From assembly GCF_000621025.1 (NCBI RefSeq), contig NZ_JHZJ01000009.1, positions 62,001-126,000 of the forward strand: DNA of 64,000 bases, given 5' to 3'. Within the stretch, counting starts at the first letter, position 1, and each line of letters begins with the position of its first letter. The notes under the pieces were generated by a model. The model worked only from the letters and a program-made list of their open reading frames with translations, was not told the DNA's origin and did no database searches. Shown here piece by piece: positions 35,313 to 44,426 of the stretch. Origin of the DNA: Brackiella oedipodis DSM 13743. Its GTDB lineage: Bacteria; Pseudomonadota; Gammaproteobacteria; Burkholderiales; Burkholderiaceae_B. The position numbers were made by a program, and so were the translations under genes.

Positions 35313-35349
35313 ACAAAAAAGCCTGCATGACCAGAAGTGATGCAGGCTT
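35313..35349 (-). terminator. Intrinsic terminator for rpmB-rpmG
   Basis: AAGCCTGCAT (35319-35328) pairs with ATGCAGGCTT (35340-35349), and the minus strand continues into TTTTTTGTCG. It lies 40 bases after the rpmG stop and also sits downstream of the convergent DUF423 gene. Confidence 0.9.
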
Positions 35350-35388
35350 AATTCAATATTAAAAAATCAATACTGAAAACGTCACTAA

Positions 35389-35556
35389 TTACTTAAGTTT
35401 AGTTTCTTTGTATTCAACGTGTTTACGTGCCACTGGATCAAATTTTTTGATCAGCATTTTTTCGGGCATATTACGTTTGTTTTTGGTAGTGGTATAGAAG
35501 TGACCCGTACCAGCCGTAGATTCTAGTTTGATTTTTTCGCGAACACCTTTAGCCAT
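35389..35556 (-). CDS. rpmG: 50S ribosomal protein L33
   Basis: 55 residues, read directly from the minus strand: it starts [20 protein letters not shown] and ends VEYKETKLK. This is the cysteine-free (zinc-independent) form of L33, usual in proteobacteria. It was identified from the nucleotide sequence, being too short for automatic listing. The gene follows rpmB by 44 bases on the same strand, the standard rpmBG pair, with an AAGGAAAT ribosome-binding site just upstream of the ATG. Confidence 0.97.
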   Translation of the reverse strand: MAKGVREKIKLESTAGTGHFYTTTKNKRNMPEKMLIKKFDPVARKHVEYKETKLK

Positions 35557-35600
35557 GATATTTCCTTATAGGTTATGTTGGATTCTGAATTGCTGGGCAA

Positions 35601-35837
35601 TTAAATGGATTGACCGTTAGCACGCATTTCGGCGACAACGGCTTCGATGCCTTTTTTGTCGATAGTGCGCAAGGCGCTAGTGGAAATGCGCAAACGAATC
35701 CAACGGCTTTCGCTCTCGAGCCAGAAACGGCGAGTTTGAAGATTAGGTAAGAAACGACGCTTAGTTTTGTTGTTAGCGTGAGAGATATTGTTACCCACTA
35801 AAGGGCGTTTACCTGTAACTTGGCAGACCTTAGCCAT
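35601..35837 (-). CDS. rpmB: 50S ribosomal protein L28
   Basis: 78 residues starting [20 protein letters not shown], the canonical L28 opening, with [13 protein letters not shown] and [15 protein letters not shown] following. It is the first gene of the rpmB-rpmG pair. A longer open frame reaches back to 35930, but ATG 35837 matches all L28 proteins and has AAGGATTT upstream. The leader on the minus strand contains two consecutive small hairpins (35868-35882 and 35883-35904). Confidence 0.97.
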   Translation of the reverse strand: MAKVCQVTGKRPLVGNNISHANNKTKRRFLPNLQTRRFWLESESRWIRLRISTSALRTIDKKGIEAVVAEMRANGQSI

Positions 35838-35867
35838 GATTAAATCCTTATTACAAAATAGTTGAGG

Positions 35868-35904
35868 TGCAGTAACATTGCAGGTTCGATTTTTGGCCCG
35901 AACC
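35868..35904 (-). promoter_or_regulatory. Two adjacent hairpins in the rpmB leader
   Basis: GGTTCG/CGAACC (35883-35888 with 35899-35904) and TGCA...TGCA (35868-35871 with 35879-35882) stand side by side about 30 bases ahead of the rpmB start codon. They could be part of an autogenous control structure for L28/L33, but no matching motif is known to me, and each stem is short. Confidence 0.3.
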
Positions 35905-36124
35905 AGCCTTCTTGATCCCAATGTGTTCATTTGATACGCTCAAATCACTTTGACTTTTGACCATCTAATTTAAGCCTAAATCTATATACCAGCGGTATAT
36001 CAATTCTTTGGCGCCACACTGAGAGTCCATTATTATATATTTAAAAACAAGTAAAATCAATGTTTTATAGCGGTTTTGCGACAAAAACACAACGTCATCA
36101 GTAATCAAGCCTGCTGGTCAAAGG

Positions 36125-37522
36125 CTACGTCTTATTATTGGCAAATCGAGCCATGGCATTGCGATGTGTATGCATATACCAATAAAGGAGCGTAATGGTG
36201 CTCACCACTAAGCTGCAGGCGGCCATCAACCACAAACTAGACACTCCTGTAGGGACACCCGGCGTCAGGATATCGCTGACCATCGATAAGGCGCCACGCG
36301 CTGAACCGTAACCAAATAAATAACCCCCACCTAAGCCTAAAACCAGTAAGCTCATGCCCTGCAATATAAATGGCAAAATAGCGACTCGATGGGCTCGCAA
36401 CACAAAAATGCTCATGCACTGCAAGACGTCGAAGAAGTGAAAATAAGGAATAAAAGCGATCAAACCACCTACAAGTCCCAGGGTTTGCGGAATAGACGTA
36501 TAAGCGTTGGCAATGTCCTGCTTAAAGACGATCACAATGATGATAGTGAGTAGGGCGCCAGCCATAGCTATAATAAAACCAGTGACGATAATTTGGTGCG
36601 CTAAGGCTGGCTTTTTGGCCCCTAAATACTGGGCCGCTAGGGCAGAGGTAGCAATTGCAAAGGCCATCGGCATCATATAGGTAATGCCAATTAAGTTCGA
36701 CATAATCTGGTGCGCCCCAGACGCATATAGCCCCTCGCGCGCCGCTAAAAGCGCCATAAAGGTAAAGGAACTGACTTCGACTAAATAAGATCCCCCCATT
36801 GGGATACCTAATCGCAGCAATTCCTTTAATAAAGCCGCCACGGGTTTACGAAAACGCAAATCAAATTGCGCATAAAATGGGTCTTTTTGGACCAAGACGA
36901 CGCCTGCGATGAGCGTGACCCAGGCGACCAAACACGTCGCAAGCGCAGCGCCGGTACTGCCCAAATCCAAAGTAAAAATAAATATGTAATTACCGATGGC
37001 TTTGACTGCAATCCCTGCCACACTCAAATACATCACTAGACGGCTTTTTTGGGTGGCGGTACAGAGGGAATAAATCACACGAAATAGCAGTATGGCTGGT
37101 AAAGCGGCCGCACACACATGTAAATAGGTATTGACCTGCTGCTTGACTGTCGCGCTGAGATTGCCAGACATCGCTAACAAATAGTTGGGATTGATGAGCA
37201 ATAAAATACCGAGAATAGTGGCACCAATAGCCAACCAAATACCTTGACTCCAGAACTCGCCCACACGCTTTATTTGGCCACTACCAATGGTCTGTGAAAA
37301 AATCGGGATCAAGGCATGTACCACGCCCATCAATGTAATGTTAATCGTAATAAAAATTGATGTGGCCAAAGAAATGGTCTGCACCGATTGAGCACTGTAG
37401 TGCCCTAACATCATGGTATCGAGTACCGCATAAGAAATACCGGCCCATTCGCTGATAAGAATGGGCCAAGCTTGCTTGAGAATAAGCGCAAAAAAACCAC
37501 GCTCTTGAAGAGTTGACTGCAT
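36125..37522 (-). CDS. MATE-family efflux transporter
   Basis: 465 residues and about twelve membrane helices in two related halves, the MATE/NorM arrangement (early ILISEWAGISYAVLDTMMLGHYSA; second half starting near LLRLGIPMGGSYLVEV). Relatives export cationic drugs or metabolites in exchange for Na+ or H+. ATG 37522 is preferred to the in-frame TTG at 37537, but neither has a Shine-Dalgarno; translation may be coupled to the glycosyltransferase gene that ends 19 bases upstream. The substrate is not predictable. Confidence 0.88.
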   Translation of the reverse strand: MQSTLQERGFFALILKQAWPILISEWAGISYAVLDTMMLGHYSAQSVQTISLATSIFITINITLMGVVHALIPIFSQTIGSGQIKRVGEFWSQGIWLAIGATILGILLLINPNYLLAMSGNLSATVKQQVNTYLHVCAAALPAILLFRVIYSLCTATQKSRLVMYLSVAGIAVKAIGNYIFIFTLDLGSTGAALATCLVAWVTLIAGVVLVQKDPFYAQFDLRFRKPVAALLKELLRLGIPMGGSYLVEVSSFTFMALLAAREGLYASGAHQIMSNLIGITYMMPMAFAIATSALAAQYLGAKKPALAHQIIVTGFIIAMAGALLTIIIVIVFKQDIANAYTSIPQTLGLVGGLIAFIPYFHFFDVLQCMSIFVLRAHRVAILPFILQGMSLLVLGLGGGYLFGYGSARGALSMVSDILTPGVPTGVSSLWLMAACSLVVSTITLLYWYMHTHRNAMARFANNKT

Positions 37523-37541
37523 GGTTATACAGAACAAATAA

Positions 37542-39302
37542 TTATTTGAGTGAAGGTAAGCTAATTAATTGGAAAATTTCACCATGGCGTTCGCTGCTGC
37601 GATTGCCTTGCCAGACTGTTTTGCCTAGGGTGGCAAAAGGCGAGAGTTCGTCGCGGACCTTAGGTAGGGTAGTTTGGACCAAGACCCAAGGGCAAAATAA
37701 ACTGTCGCTAAATTGCAGATGCTTATAAATATAAAAGAGCGCGCGCTGACCGTCTCCCAACCCCGTACTACTGACGCATTGATCGGGCGCGACATGGCGA
37801 CTGATGGCACGATCCAAGTCGGCACTCAACGCCACATAACTGCGTTGATAATTTACGGCAGGCAACCATAGTGACAATAATAAACACCAGGCACTGGTCA
37901 AACCCACTGCAGCCAGCAACACACCGCGCCAAATAGCGGTGGGTTTGGCGTGCAAACGCCAAACAATCAACAATAACCAAATCAGCGTAATAACGACCGC
38001 ACACAAAACCGCAGGCCAATGGATACTAGCTTCGAAACCTTGGATAAGACGATCAATATTGTGATGTAACTCCGGAATATAAGGCGTGTAATAGGCAAAC
38101 CAGGCGACCCAAATAAAGACCATGCTCAAGGACAAAATCATGATACTGAACCAGTCCAAGGTATTAAAAACACCTCGTCTGAGGGTAGGTAAGGCCATAG
38201 AGGCTAAGATCGCGATGGGAATAATAATCGGCGCGAATTCCAGTTCAAACGGCTCAGCTAAGACCGTAAATAAGACACAATGACTGATTACTAAAAAGAG
38301 TGGTAAAAAGATATGCGGTGCATACCACCATTTGCGCCATTGGTATAAGGCCAGTATGGCAAATGGCCAAGCGGGCCATGTAAACCACAATAAGTCGCGG
38401 ATGCTTTGCGCAAATTGTCTAAATACCTGAGTCCCAAAGGCCTCTGCTGTGTTGGACAACCAAAGCTCAAACCAAGCAGGATTTTGCAGGTGTACCTGCC
38501 AGCACCAGAGAGCTACTAAGAGTAGGCTGAAAATTAATATAAGGGCGATCGCACGGCGGCGTTTAGGACTATAAAAAGGATAGAACAAGCAAATTAGACC
38601 ACATAAAAATAGTGGAATATAAGTCACGACGCCGCGTGCAAAAAAGCTTGCACTAAGACCCAATAAAAACACTAGACATGCGCGTCTTGGATACACCAAA
38701 AATAACACTAAACCATAAAAGGTGAGGGCATTGACAGCGATGATTAAGGGGGCTGTCGAGGTCTCGTGCATACGGATCACGATACCAATGCTGGCAATAA
38801 TAAAAAAGAAAGCGCAATCGGCGATAGTGCGACTGTATTCGGTTTTGTGCGGTTCGCCCCCAAAAGGTAATGGCAAAGGTTGCGCTTCGGCGCGGCGCGC
38901 TAGAATTCGACAACTATGCCAGCTACACCAGAGCAGCACCGTAATGTAAAAAAAGTTGGCTAAACGTACTGCTTGGATCTGTGCTTGTAAAGGACGATTA
39001 AAGAGTTCAAAAAGAGGGGCAAAAAGCTTGACGAATAGAGCACCAATCCAAATTAATAATGGCCCGTCGTCGACATGAGGATATTGACCAATATAGGTCG
39101 TTAACCAAGAATGAGCCGGAACCTCATTGCAAAAGCTAAGAATAGTTGCTAAACCGACCGCATCATCGGTTTTCCAGGCATCTCTAAAGCCCAAACCCGC
39201 AAAAATATACACCACCGCCAGTAATACCAAAACCCAACGCGGGATAAAAGGGGTGGCAAGTTTATTAAGCCTAGCAGGCGTTTTTTTGGGTACGTAGCTC
39301 AC
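37542..39302 (-). CDS. GT39-type (ArnT/PMT-like) membrane glycosyltransferase
   Basis: 586 residues. About ten to twelve hydrophobic helices start near residue 24 (WVLVLLAVVYIFAGLGF), and the first loop carries the acidic pair KTDDA (about 44-48) where GT-C enzymes bind metal and the lipid-phosphate sugar. Later loops show the IRMHETSTAPL pattern of ArnT/PMT_2 proteins. These transfer a sugar from an undecaprenyl or dolichyl phosphate to an envelope acceptor. No aminoarabinose genes are nearby, so lipid A modification is not implied. The MATE gene follows directly. Confidence 0.8.
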   Translation of the reverse strand: MSYVPKKTPARLNKLATPFIPRWVLVLLAVVYIFAGLGFRDAWKTDDAVGLATILSFCNEVPAHSWLTTYIGQYPHVDDGPLLIWIGALFVKLFAPLFELFNRPLQAQIQAVRLANFFYITVLLWCSWHSCRILARRAEAQPLPLPFGGEPHKTEYSRTIADCAFFFIIASIGIVIRMHETSTAPLIIAVNALTFYGLVLFLVYPRRACLVFLLGLSASFFARGVVTYIPLFLCGLICLFYPFYSPKRRRAIALILIFSLLLVALWCWQVHLQNPAWFELWLSNTAEAFGTQVFRQFAQSIRDLLWFTWPAWPFAILALYQWRKWWYAPHIFLPLFLVISHCVLFTVLAEPFELEFAPIIIPIAILASMALPTLRRGVFNTLDWFSIMILSLSMVFIWVAWFAYYTPYIPELHHNIDRLIQGFEASIHWPAVLCAVVITLIWLLLIVWRLHAKPTAIWRGVLLAAVGLTSAWCLLLSLWLPAVNYQRSYVALSADLDRAISRHVAPDQCVSSTGLGDGQRALFYIYKHLQFSDSLFCPWVLVQTTLPKVRDELSPFATLGKTVWQGNRSSERHGEIFQLISLPSLK

Positions 39303-39460
39303 AAAGCGATTCCGTCATGATTTTCTGAGTCATTATATTCTATATCAGTGGCTGAAACAGTAAAAGCAGCCACCGTCTGAGCCCCGAAGGACTGTCCTAG
39401 GTGAAGAGTGATTGGGACGTCTTGGAGGAAAGGCAAGAATATAAATGAAATGTGATATAC

Positions 39461-39491
39461 AACAAAAAAGGTAACCTGATGGTTACCTTTT
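39461..39491 (-). terminator. Intrinsic terminator for rpmE
   Basis: AAAAGGTAACC (39466-39476) pairs with GGTTACCTTTT (39481-39491), loop TGAT; the minus strand runs on into TTTTTTGTTG. It lies about 57 bases after the L31 stop codon. Confidence 0.92.
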
Positions 39492-39547
39492 GGGGATGCA
39501 AAACAATAGCTAAATAGCCTATAGTCAGATTATTTAGATGGCGTTGA

Positions 39548-39820
39548 TTATTCTGCAGCTTTCTTTTTGAATGCACCAGAAGTGCGAGCGAAACGAGCGC
39601 GGAATTTTTCGACGCGACCGGCTTCGACGATGCGAGTTTGTGCACCTGTGTAGAATGGATGGGATTCAGAGGTGACGTCACATTTGTAAAGCGGGTAAGT
39701 TTGACCGTCTAAATCGATAGTCTCACGAGTAGGTGCTGTTGAACGAATAATGACTTTATTGCCCGTTTGTTGATCCAAAAACACAACATCACGGTATTCT
39801 GGGTGAATGCCTTGTTTCAT
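39548..39820 (-). CDS. rpmE2: 50S ribosomal protein L31 type B (zinc-independent)
   Basis: 90 residues starting [20 protein letters not shown]. The conserved HPFYTG block is preceded by SES rather than the CxxC pair of the zinc-binding form, so this is the C-minus (YkgM/RpmE2) type, with the longer type-B insert. In many bacteria that form is made under zinc starvation with Zur control; I could not see a clear Zur box upstream. In betaproteobacteria it is often the main or only L31. Flanked by its own terminator. Confidence 0.95.
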   Translation of the reverse strand: MKQGIHPEYRDVVFLDQQTGNKVIIRSTAPTRETIDLDGQTYPLYKCDVTSESHPFYTGAQTRIVEAGRVEKFRARFARTSGAFKKKAAE

Positions 39821-40146
39821 AATAAATCCTAATCAAAATAGTTGGGTCGCCGGCCAAAGAAATACTAGCTATCATTCACTAAAAATGCATAATTAATTAG
39901 CCGGGTGGTAAGCCAATCAACTCAAAATTAACGCTGATGATAAGTTTATTGCTCATCATCTATATAGCTCAACTATAAAGCTCATTAAATAAGTGACGAT
40001 AAGTAGACAATAGCTTCAGCTACGTATCCTTAAACGCAACATTATATACCTATTTAGTCCTTTCAGTAAAGATCTGAACGTTCGAGTTAATGATTTAAGT
40101 CGCTGTTTTTGCAACAGATTTGGGTTAGTAGACAGTCGCCAAGCGC
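39821..40146. other. 326-base gap upstream of rpmE2
   Basis: AT-rich, no supported open frame. It holds the rpmE2 promoter region (minus strand), an inverted repeat GATGAT...ATCATC near 39934-39960 and a palindrome GAACGTTC near 40077-40084. I could not identify a terminator for radC or a recognisable Zur operator. Confidence 0.4.
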
Positions 40147-40824
40147 TTAGACTTGATTTTGTTCGGCCATGGAATAAGATTTGCCGCCGCTTACGATCAC
40201 ATGATCGAGCAGCTTAACGTCGACCAATTTAAGCGAGTTCTTAAGCAGTTGCGTCAATTGCAAGTCAGCCGTACTCGGATATAGCAGACCCGAAGGATGA
40301 TTGTGTGACATTATGACAGCGGCTGCATGATGCTTGAGGGCAGATTTTACGACTTCTCGAGGATAGACGGAGGTTTGACTTAATGTGCCTTGAGAAATGT
40401 CTTCGCTGCAAATCAGGCGGTACTGACTGTCGAGATACAGCGCAATGCAGTGCTCGATCGTGAGATCACCCAAGCGACTGCAGCAGTAGTGCTTGACTAC
40501 CTCGGATCTGTGTAGGTCCACGCCAATTTTGAGTTCCTCGTGCAGACAACGATTGGCTAACTCCTTAATGGCTAAGAGTTGGCAGGTTTTGGCGGCACCT
40601 AGACCCTTAATGTCTTGGAGTTGCTTACTTTCGGCGTTTAGAAGTTTGCGTAAACTACCGAAGTGGTTTAATAACTGATTACAAAACTGAACCACATTGC
40701 AGCCATACATACCTGTGCCCAGAATCAGGGCGAGTAGCTCTGAGGTAGTTAATACCTTGGGTCCATGTTGTAGTAGTCTTTCGCGTGGCTGATCGATACG
40801 GGAATTCATGCGTAAATCACTCAT
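40147..40824 (-). CDS. radC: RadC family JAB/JAMM protein
   Basis: 225 residues. An N-terminal helix-hairpin-helix region (about 45-85, including LLNAESKQLQDIKGLGAAKTCQL) precedes the JAMM metal-binding domain, with H-x-H-x7-S-x2-D in SHNHPSGLLYPSTADLQLT. The family was once thought to act in DNA repair; its activity is unproven. This is the chromosomal form, as it lacks prophage surroundings and sits in the usual place divergent from slpA-ispH. Confidence 0.93.
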   Translation of the reverse strand: MSDLRMNSRIDQPRERLLQHGPKVLTTSELLALILGTGMYGCNVVQFCNQLLNHFGSLRKLLNAESKQLQDIKGLGAAKTCQLLAIKELANRCLHEELKIGVDLHRSEVVKHYCCSRLGDLTIEHCIALYLDSQYRLICSEDISQGTLSQTSVYPREVVKSALKHHAAAVIMSHNHPSGLLYPSTADLQLTQLLKNSLKLVDVKLLDHVIVSGGKSYSMAEQNQV

Positions 40825-40904
40825 AATCGGTAAAATAACAAGTTATAAATAAATGCCTTTTATGGTGTTCACTATACAGAATCAGTTGTCAGGAAATTTC
40901 AAAC

Positions 40905-41360
40905 GTGAATCAAATTGTCCATGGTGATTCTTATGTCACTTTGCATTATCGAATTCGTCTAGGTTCAGGCTCAGGTCAAGGCGAAACCTTTATTGAGACC
41001 TTTAGTAGCCAGCCTTCAACCCTGCAAATGGGCGCAGGACAGTGGTTAGAAGCAATGGAGCAACCCTTGATTGGTATGCACGAGGGCGAGCAAAAGAGTT
41101 TTACGGTTCCCGCTGCACAGGCCTATGGTCTACGCAACCCCGAGTTATATCAGTACGTTAGCCGCCAAATGCTAGCCGAGAATGCGGGTGAAGAGGCCGA
41201 ATTCAATGACAATGACTTGGTCGAATTTACAGCCCCTAATGGCGCTAAATACTCAGGTTATTTCCGCCGTTGGGAAGGCGATAAAGCCTTATTTGACTTT
41301 AATCATCCCTTGGCAGGGATTGACCTGTTAATCGATGTTTCGATTATTGGGGTACTCTAA
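40905..41360 (+). CDS. slpA: FKBP-type peptidyl-prolyl isomerase (SlpA-like)
   Basis: 151 residues, cytoplasmic (no signal peptide). The FKBP fold carries the IF (insert-in-flap) domain of the SlyD/SlpA group: the FKBP part has VTLHYRIRL and MGAGQWLEAMEQPLIGMHEGEQKSFTVP split by spaces of normal length, the insert includes NPELYQYVSRQML, and DFNHPLAG closes the domain as in SlpA. It lacks the His-rich tail of SlyD. GTG at 40905 is the start. The ispH gene begins directly after its stop, the conserved slpA-ispH pair. Confidence 0.92.
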   Translation: MNQIVHGDSYVTLHYRIRLGSGSGQGETFIETFSSQPSTLQMGAGQWLEAMEQPLIGMHEGEQKSFTVPAAQAYGLRNPELYQYVSRQMLAENAGEEAEFNDNDLVEFTAPNGAKYSGYFRRWEGDKALFDFNHPLAGIDLLIDVSIIGVL

Positions 41361-42323
41361 ATGACACAGGATAATCGTTCCGAAATCCTCTTAGCAGAGC
41401 CGCGCGGCTTCTGTGCTGGGGTTGACCGTGCTATTGATATCGTCGAACGGGCCTTAGAGTTGCATGGCGCGCCTATTTATGTACGTCACGAAATTGTGCA
41501 TAATCGCTTTGTGGTGCAATCCTTGCGTGACAAGGGGGCTATCTTTATTGACGAGTTGGATCAAGCGCCCAAGGGCTCCATCGTGGTGTTCTCCGCGCAT
41601 GGTGTGCCCCTTAGTGTGCGCCAGGAGGCTGAACAACGTGGTCTACAGGTATTCGATGCGACCTGCCCACTTGTCACCAAAGTGCATATGGAAGTCAAAA
41701 AAATGCACAATGCAGGCAAAGAAATCATCATGATTGGTCACCGTGGCCACCCCGAGGTTGAAGGGACGCTGGGGCAGGCCAAAGGCCGTATGCACTTAGT
41801 AGAAACGCCCGAGGATGTTGCGCAATTAGTCGTAGATGATCCCGAGAACCTAGCCTATGTAACGCAAACCACTTTGTCTGTCGATGATGCCTCATTGGTG
41901 ACGAGCGCTCTCAAAAAGCGTTTCCCTAATATCGCTGAACCCAAAAAAAGTGATATTTGTTATGCCACCCAAAATCGTCAGGATGCCGTCAAAAAAATCG
42001 CCTCTCAATGTGATGTATTTTTTGTTGTGGGTAGCGTCAATAGCTCTAACTCTAATCGCTTACGAGAAGTCGCCGAAAGACTAGGCTGTCCTTCCTATTT
42101 GATCGATGGGCCAGATTCCATCAAGCCAGAATGGTTGCATGACAAACAAAACATTGGTATTACTGCTGGGGCATCGGCACCAGAAGTTTTGGTGCAAGAT
42201 GTGATTATTCGACTCAAGGAATTAGGGGCGATTGCGGTTCGCAAAATGGATGGTATCGAAGAAAACGTGTCATTCCCTTTACCTAAGGCCTTATCACGCA
42301 AAATCGCGCCCAGTAGCACCTAA
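41361..42323 (+). CDS. ispH: 4-hydroxy-3-methylbut-2-enyl diphosphate reductase (IspH)
   Basis: 320-residue iron-sulfur enzyme that makes IPP and DMAPP in the last step of the MEP isoprenoid pathway. The three cluster cysteines are C18 ([12 protein letters not shown]), C102 (DATCPLV) and C200 ([10 protein letters not shown]). HEIVHN and SAHGVP carry the conserved active-site histidines. It begins at the base after the slpA stop, so translation is probably coupled. Its TAA overlaps the TAG of the convergent maf gene in the four bases CTAA (42320-42323). Confidence 0.97.
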   Translation: MTQDNRSEILLAEPRGFCAGVDRAIDIVERALELHGAPIYVRHEIVHNRFVVQSLRDKGAIFIDELDQAPKGSIVVFSAHGVPLSVRQEAEQRGLQVFDATCPLVTKVHMEVKKMHNAGKEIIMIGHRGHPEVEGTLGQAKGRMHLVETPEDVAQLVVDDPENLAYVTQTTLSVDDASLVTSALKKRFPNIAEPKKSDICYATQNRQDAVKKIASQCDVFFVVGSVNSSNSNRLREVAERLGCPSYLIDGPDSIKPEWLHDKQNIGITAGASAPEVLVQDVIIRLKELGAIAVRKMDGIEENVSFPLPKALSRKIAPSST

Positions 42324-42931
42324 ACGTTGAGGCGCTGCAGTAGCTGCCAGGTCTCATGTGCAGGTAAACCCATGATGCCGCTATAACTGCCTTTGATGGC
42401 TTCTATAAAGGCTGCGCCCAAGCCTTGTACCGCATAACCGCCCGCCTTGCCTAGCCCCTCTTGGCTACGAACATAATGTTCGATGTCAGTGGCGCTGAGC
42501 TTTTGTAACTTGACCCAGCTAACACTTCGACATTCCAAACGTTGTTCATGGGACTGTAACACTACATAAGTATGTACTTGGTGCCAAGTATCCGAAAGGG
42601 TGTGAAGGGACTGGCGCACATCGGCATCACTGCGTGCCTTGTCTACTACCTTGTGATCCAGCATGACGCAGGTATCAGCGCAGAGGACGGCTTTGGGCGA
42701 CAGTGCTTGTTGCTGAATGTAGAACAAAGCGTCTTGCATTTTTTCTTGGGCTGTGCGTTGCACATAGTCTTCGGCCGCTTCGCCCGCCAAGATTGGTTCA
42801 TCGGCCTGGCCCGCAGGACTGGGTATCTTCAGTACTTCATGAACAATACCGAGTTGTTCCAGGATTTGTCGACGGCGTGGACTGTTAGACGCCAAGTACA
42901 GAGGGGCAAACGGAGCCAGTAACTGTGTCAT
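42320..42931 (-). CDS. maf: Maf nucleotide pyrophosphatase (YhdE-like)
   Basis: 203 residues, the second Maf paralogue of the window. The YhdE branch hydrolyses dTTP, UTP and m5-nucleotides. Conserved features are [17 protein letters not shown] (about 13-29), [10 protein letters not shown] (about 83-92; the catalytic Asp), and the terminal [15 protein letters not shown]. It is the last gene of the nadD-rsfS-rlmH-maf series on the minus strand, twelve bases after rlmH. It differs from the YceF-like copy at 4030-4629, with which it probably divides substrate range. Confidence 0.92.
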   Translation of the reverse strand: MTQLLAPFAPLYLASNSPRRRQILEQLGIVHEVLKIPSPAGQADEPILAGEAAEDYVQRTAQEKMQDALFYIQQQALSPKAVLCADTCVMLDHKVVDKARSDADVRQSLHTLSDTWHQVHTYVVLQSHEQRLECRSVSWVKLQKLSATDIEHYVRSQEGLGKAGGYAVQGLGAAFIEAIKGSYSGIMGLPAHETWQLLQRLNV

Positions 42932-42943
42932 AGGATGAGAGGA

Positions 42944-43417
42944 TTAGGCACGATGATAAGGGTGGTTATTGAGAATACTCCAGCCTCGATACAATTGCTC
43001 TGCCAAAATCACGCGTACCATGGGATGAGGGAGCGTTAATGAAGATAAGCGTAGCAAGCGCTTGGCGGCTTGCTTGAGCTGTTTATCAAGACCATCAGGG
43101 CCACCAATCACCAGGGCTACGTTTTGATTGAGAGTTTGCCAGCTGCGCATACACTCAGCTAATTGCATGGTATTGAGATCCTTGCCGTGCTCATCCAGCG
43201 CCCATAGTTCATAATCGCTAGGAACAGCCTCCAGGATGCGTTGAGCTTCGGCTTGCATCAGTTGCTGTGGTGTTTTACCTGTGTTGCGAGGTTCGGCTTT
43301 GATTTCTCGCAAAGTTATCTGGTATTCGTTACTAGGCAGACGCTTTAGGTATTCATCACTGGCAGTTTTGACCCAATCAGGCATTTTTTGGCCAACCGCC
43401 ACGATCAAAATTTTCAT
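42944..43417 (-). CDS. rlmH: 23S rRNA (pseudouridine1915-N3)-methyltransferase RlmH
   Basis: 157-residue SPOUT methyltransferase that modifies helix 69 of 23S rRNA on the assembled ribosome. Seen are LIVAVGQKMPDWV, LWALDEHGKDLNTMQLA, FVIGGPDG-like VALVIGGPDGLD and the C-terminal trefoil-knot segment LPHPMVRVILAEQLYRGW, ending in the usual HPYHRA. It overlaps the rsfS stop by four bases (ATGA), showing the conserved rsfS-rlmH coupling. Confidence 0.97.
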   Translation of the reverse strand: MKILIVAVGQKMPDWVKTASDEYLKRLPSNEYQITLREIKAEPRNTGKTPQQLMQAEAQRILEAVPSDYELWALDEHGKDLNTMQLAECMRSWQTLNQNVALVIGGPDGLDKQLKQAAKRLLRLSSLTLPHPMVRVILAEQLYRGWSILNNHPYHRA

Positions 43418-43815
43418 GGATTTTGGGGATCAAATTGGCTAAATGGGCTTTCTGGCTTAGTTAAGGAGTGCGGCAGTAATTTAACACGTACAGGCTTACC
43501 ACCCCAAATAGCTTCCAAATTATAGTATTGGCGAATAGCGGGTTGCATACAATGCACCACAATATCACCTAAATCCAAGACCACCCACTCACCAGTGTCT
43601 TCACCCTCAATAGAGATGACGTCAACATTTTTGTCACGGGCGGCAGTGAACACACTACGAGCCAAGGCACGTGTCTGACGGTTAGAGGTCCCACTAGCAA
43701 TAATTATTCGATCAAATAGGCTCGTCATATCTGCAGTGTTAAAGACCTTGATATCGGTGGCTTTAACATCTTCGAGCGCATCAATCACTAAACGCTGTAA
43801 CTTGCTTAATTCCAT
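43414..43815 (-). CDS. rsfS: Ribosomal silencing factor RsfS
   Basis: 133 residues. RsfS binds L14 and blocks subunit joining when nutrients are short. The core DIKVFNTADMTSLFDRIIIASGTSNRQ, and EGEDTGEWVVLDLGDIVVHCMQPAIRQYYNLEAIW in pieces, are the highly conserved family blocks. A short C-terminal extension (SLTKPESPFSQ) goes beyond the E. coli form. It follows nadD by two bases and overlaps rlmH. Confidence 0.96.
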   Translation of the reverse strand: MELSKLQRLVIDALEDVKATDIKVFNTADMTSLFDRIIIASGTSNRQTRALARSVFTAARDKNVDVISIEGEDTGEWVVLDLGDIVVHCMQPAIRQYYNLEAIWGGKPVRVKLLPHSLTKPESPFSQFDPQNP

Positions 43816-43817
43816 AA

Positions 43818-44420
43818 TTAATTCTGATAAAGATGATGTTCTTGAATGTAACGATAGACGTCGGGATGAATTTTGTGAGCAGGAAAACGATGCTGCTCAA
43901 GTGTTTGTCGAATGTCGGTAGAGGAGACTTCGTGCTCAGCAAAATCAATTAAATAGACTGGACGCTTAAGGTGCTGCAAATGCTGTTGCAGTGGTGCAGG
44001 CAATTTAAGTTCATAGTCGGGGCGTTTGGCGACAGCTAAATACACAAGCTCAACAATTTCTTGCCAACCATTCCATGTACAAAAATTCTGTAATTGGTCA
44101 CTGCCCATGATCCAGACGTACTCGTGCGTCTTGGGTAAGGCCCTAACGGTATCAATCGTATAGGTGGGGCCACCACGCTCGATTTCTGTGGTGTTAATGT
44201 GCAGTTGTGGATAGTCTTGAATCGCCAATCTAAGCATGGCCACTCTGTCGGTGGTGCTGGCCTCTAGCGGGTCTTTTTGCCAAGGTTGTGCCGCTGGCAG
44301 TAATTGCACCTCTTGCAAGCTCAATTGTTGCCAAGCCGCCAAGGCTAACTGCACATGCGTTAAGTGTACCGGGTTAAAACTACCCCCTAAAAGGCCGATT
44401 TTATTGGCTTGTTTGGTCAT
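43818..44420 (-). CDS. nadD: Nicotinate-nucleotide adenylyltransferase (NadD)
   Basis: 200 residues; makes deamido-NAD from NaMN and ATP. The nucleotidyltransferase motif GGSFNPVHLTHVQLA (about 12-26; GxFxPxHxGH-type with H-x-x-H modified to HLTH) and the C-terminal SSTDIRQTL (ISSTxIR) are present. ATG 44420 is preferred over the in-frame TTG at 44426. It starts just seven bases after the purD stop, in the purD-nadD-rsfS-rlmH-maf run. In Bordetella I recall hemF between purD and nadD; it is missing here. Confidence 0.94.
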   Translation of the reverse strand: MTKQANKIGLLGGSFNPVHLTHVQLALAAWQQLSLQEVQLLPAAQPWQKDPLEASTTDRVAMLRLAIQDYPQLHINTTEIERGGPTYTIDTVRALPKTHEYVWIMGSDQLQNFCTWNGWQEIVELVYLAVAKRPDYELKLPAPLQQHLQHLKRPVYLIDFAEHEVSSTDIRQTLEQHRFPAHKIHPDVYRYIQEHHLYQN

Positions 44421-44426
44421 AGGCAA

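Noticed and set aside
38653-38913. Open frames on either strand inside the glycosyltransferase gene, and many similar ones inside other large genes
   Set aside because: They lie in alternate frames of well-supported genes and have no ribosome-binding sites or recognisable domains.
40077-40084. GAACGTTC palindrome near radC as a LexA site
   Set aside because: It does not fit the CTG-N10-CAG pattern, and radC is not upstream-facing here (the site is downstream of its stop).
39821-40146. Possible Zur operator upstream of the zinc-independent L31 gene
   Set aside because: I found no sequence close to the Zur consensus; the AT-rich dyads present do not match.
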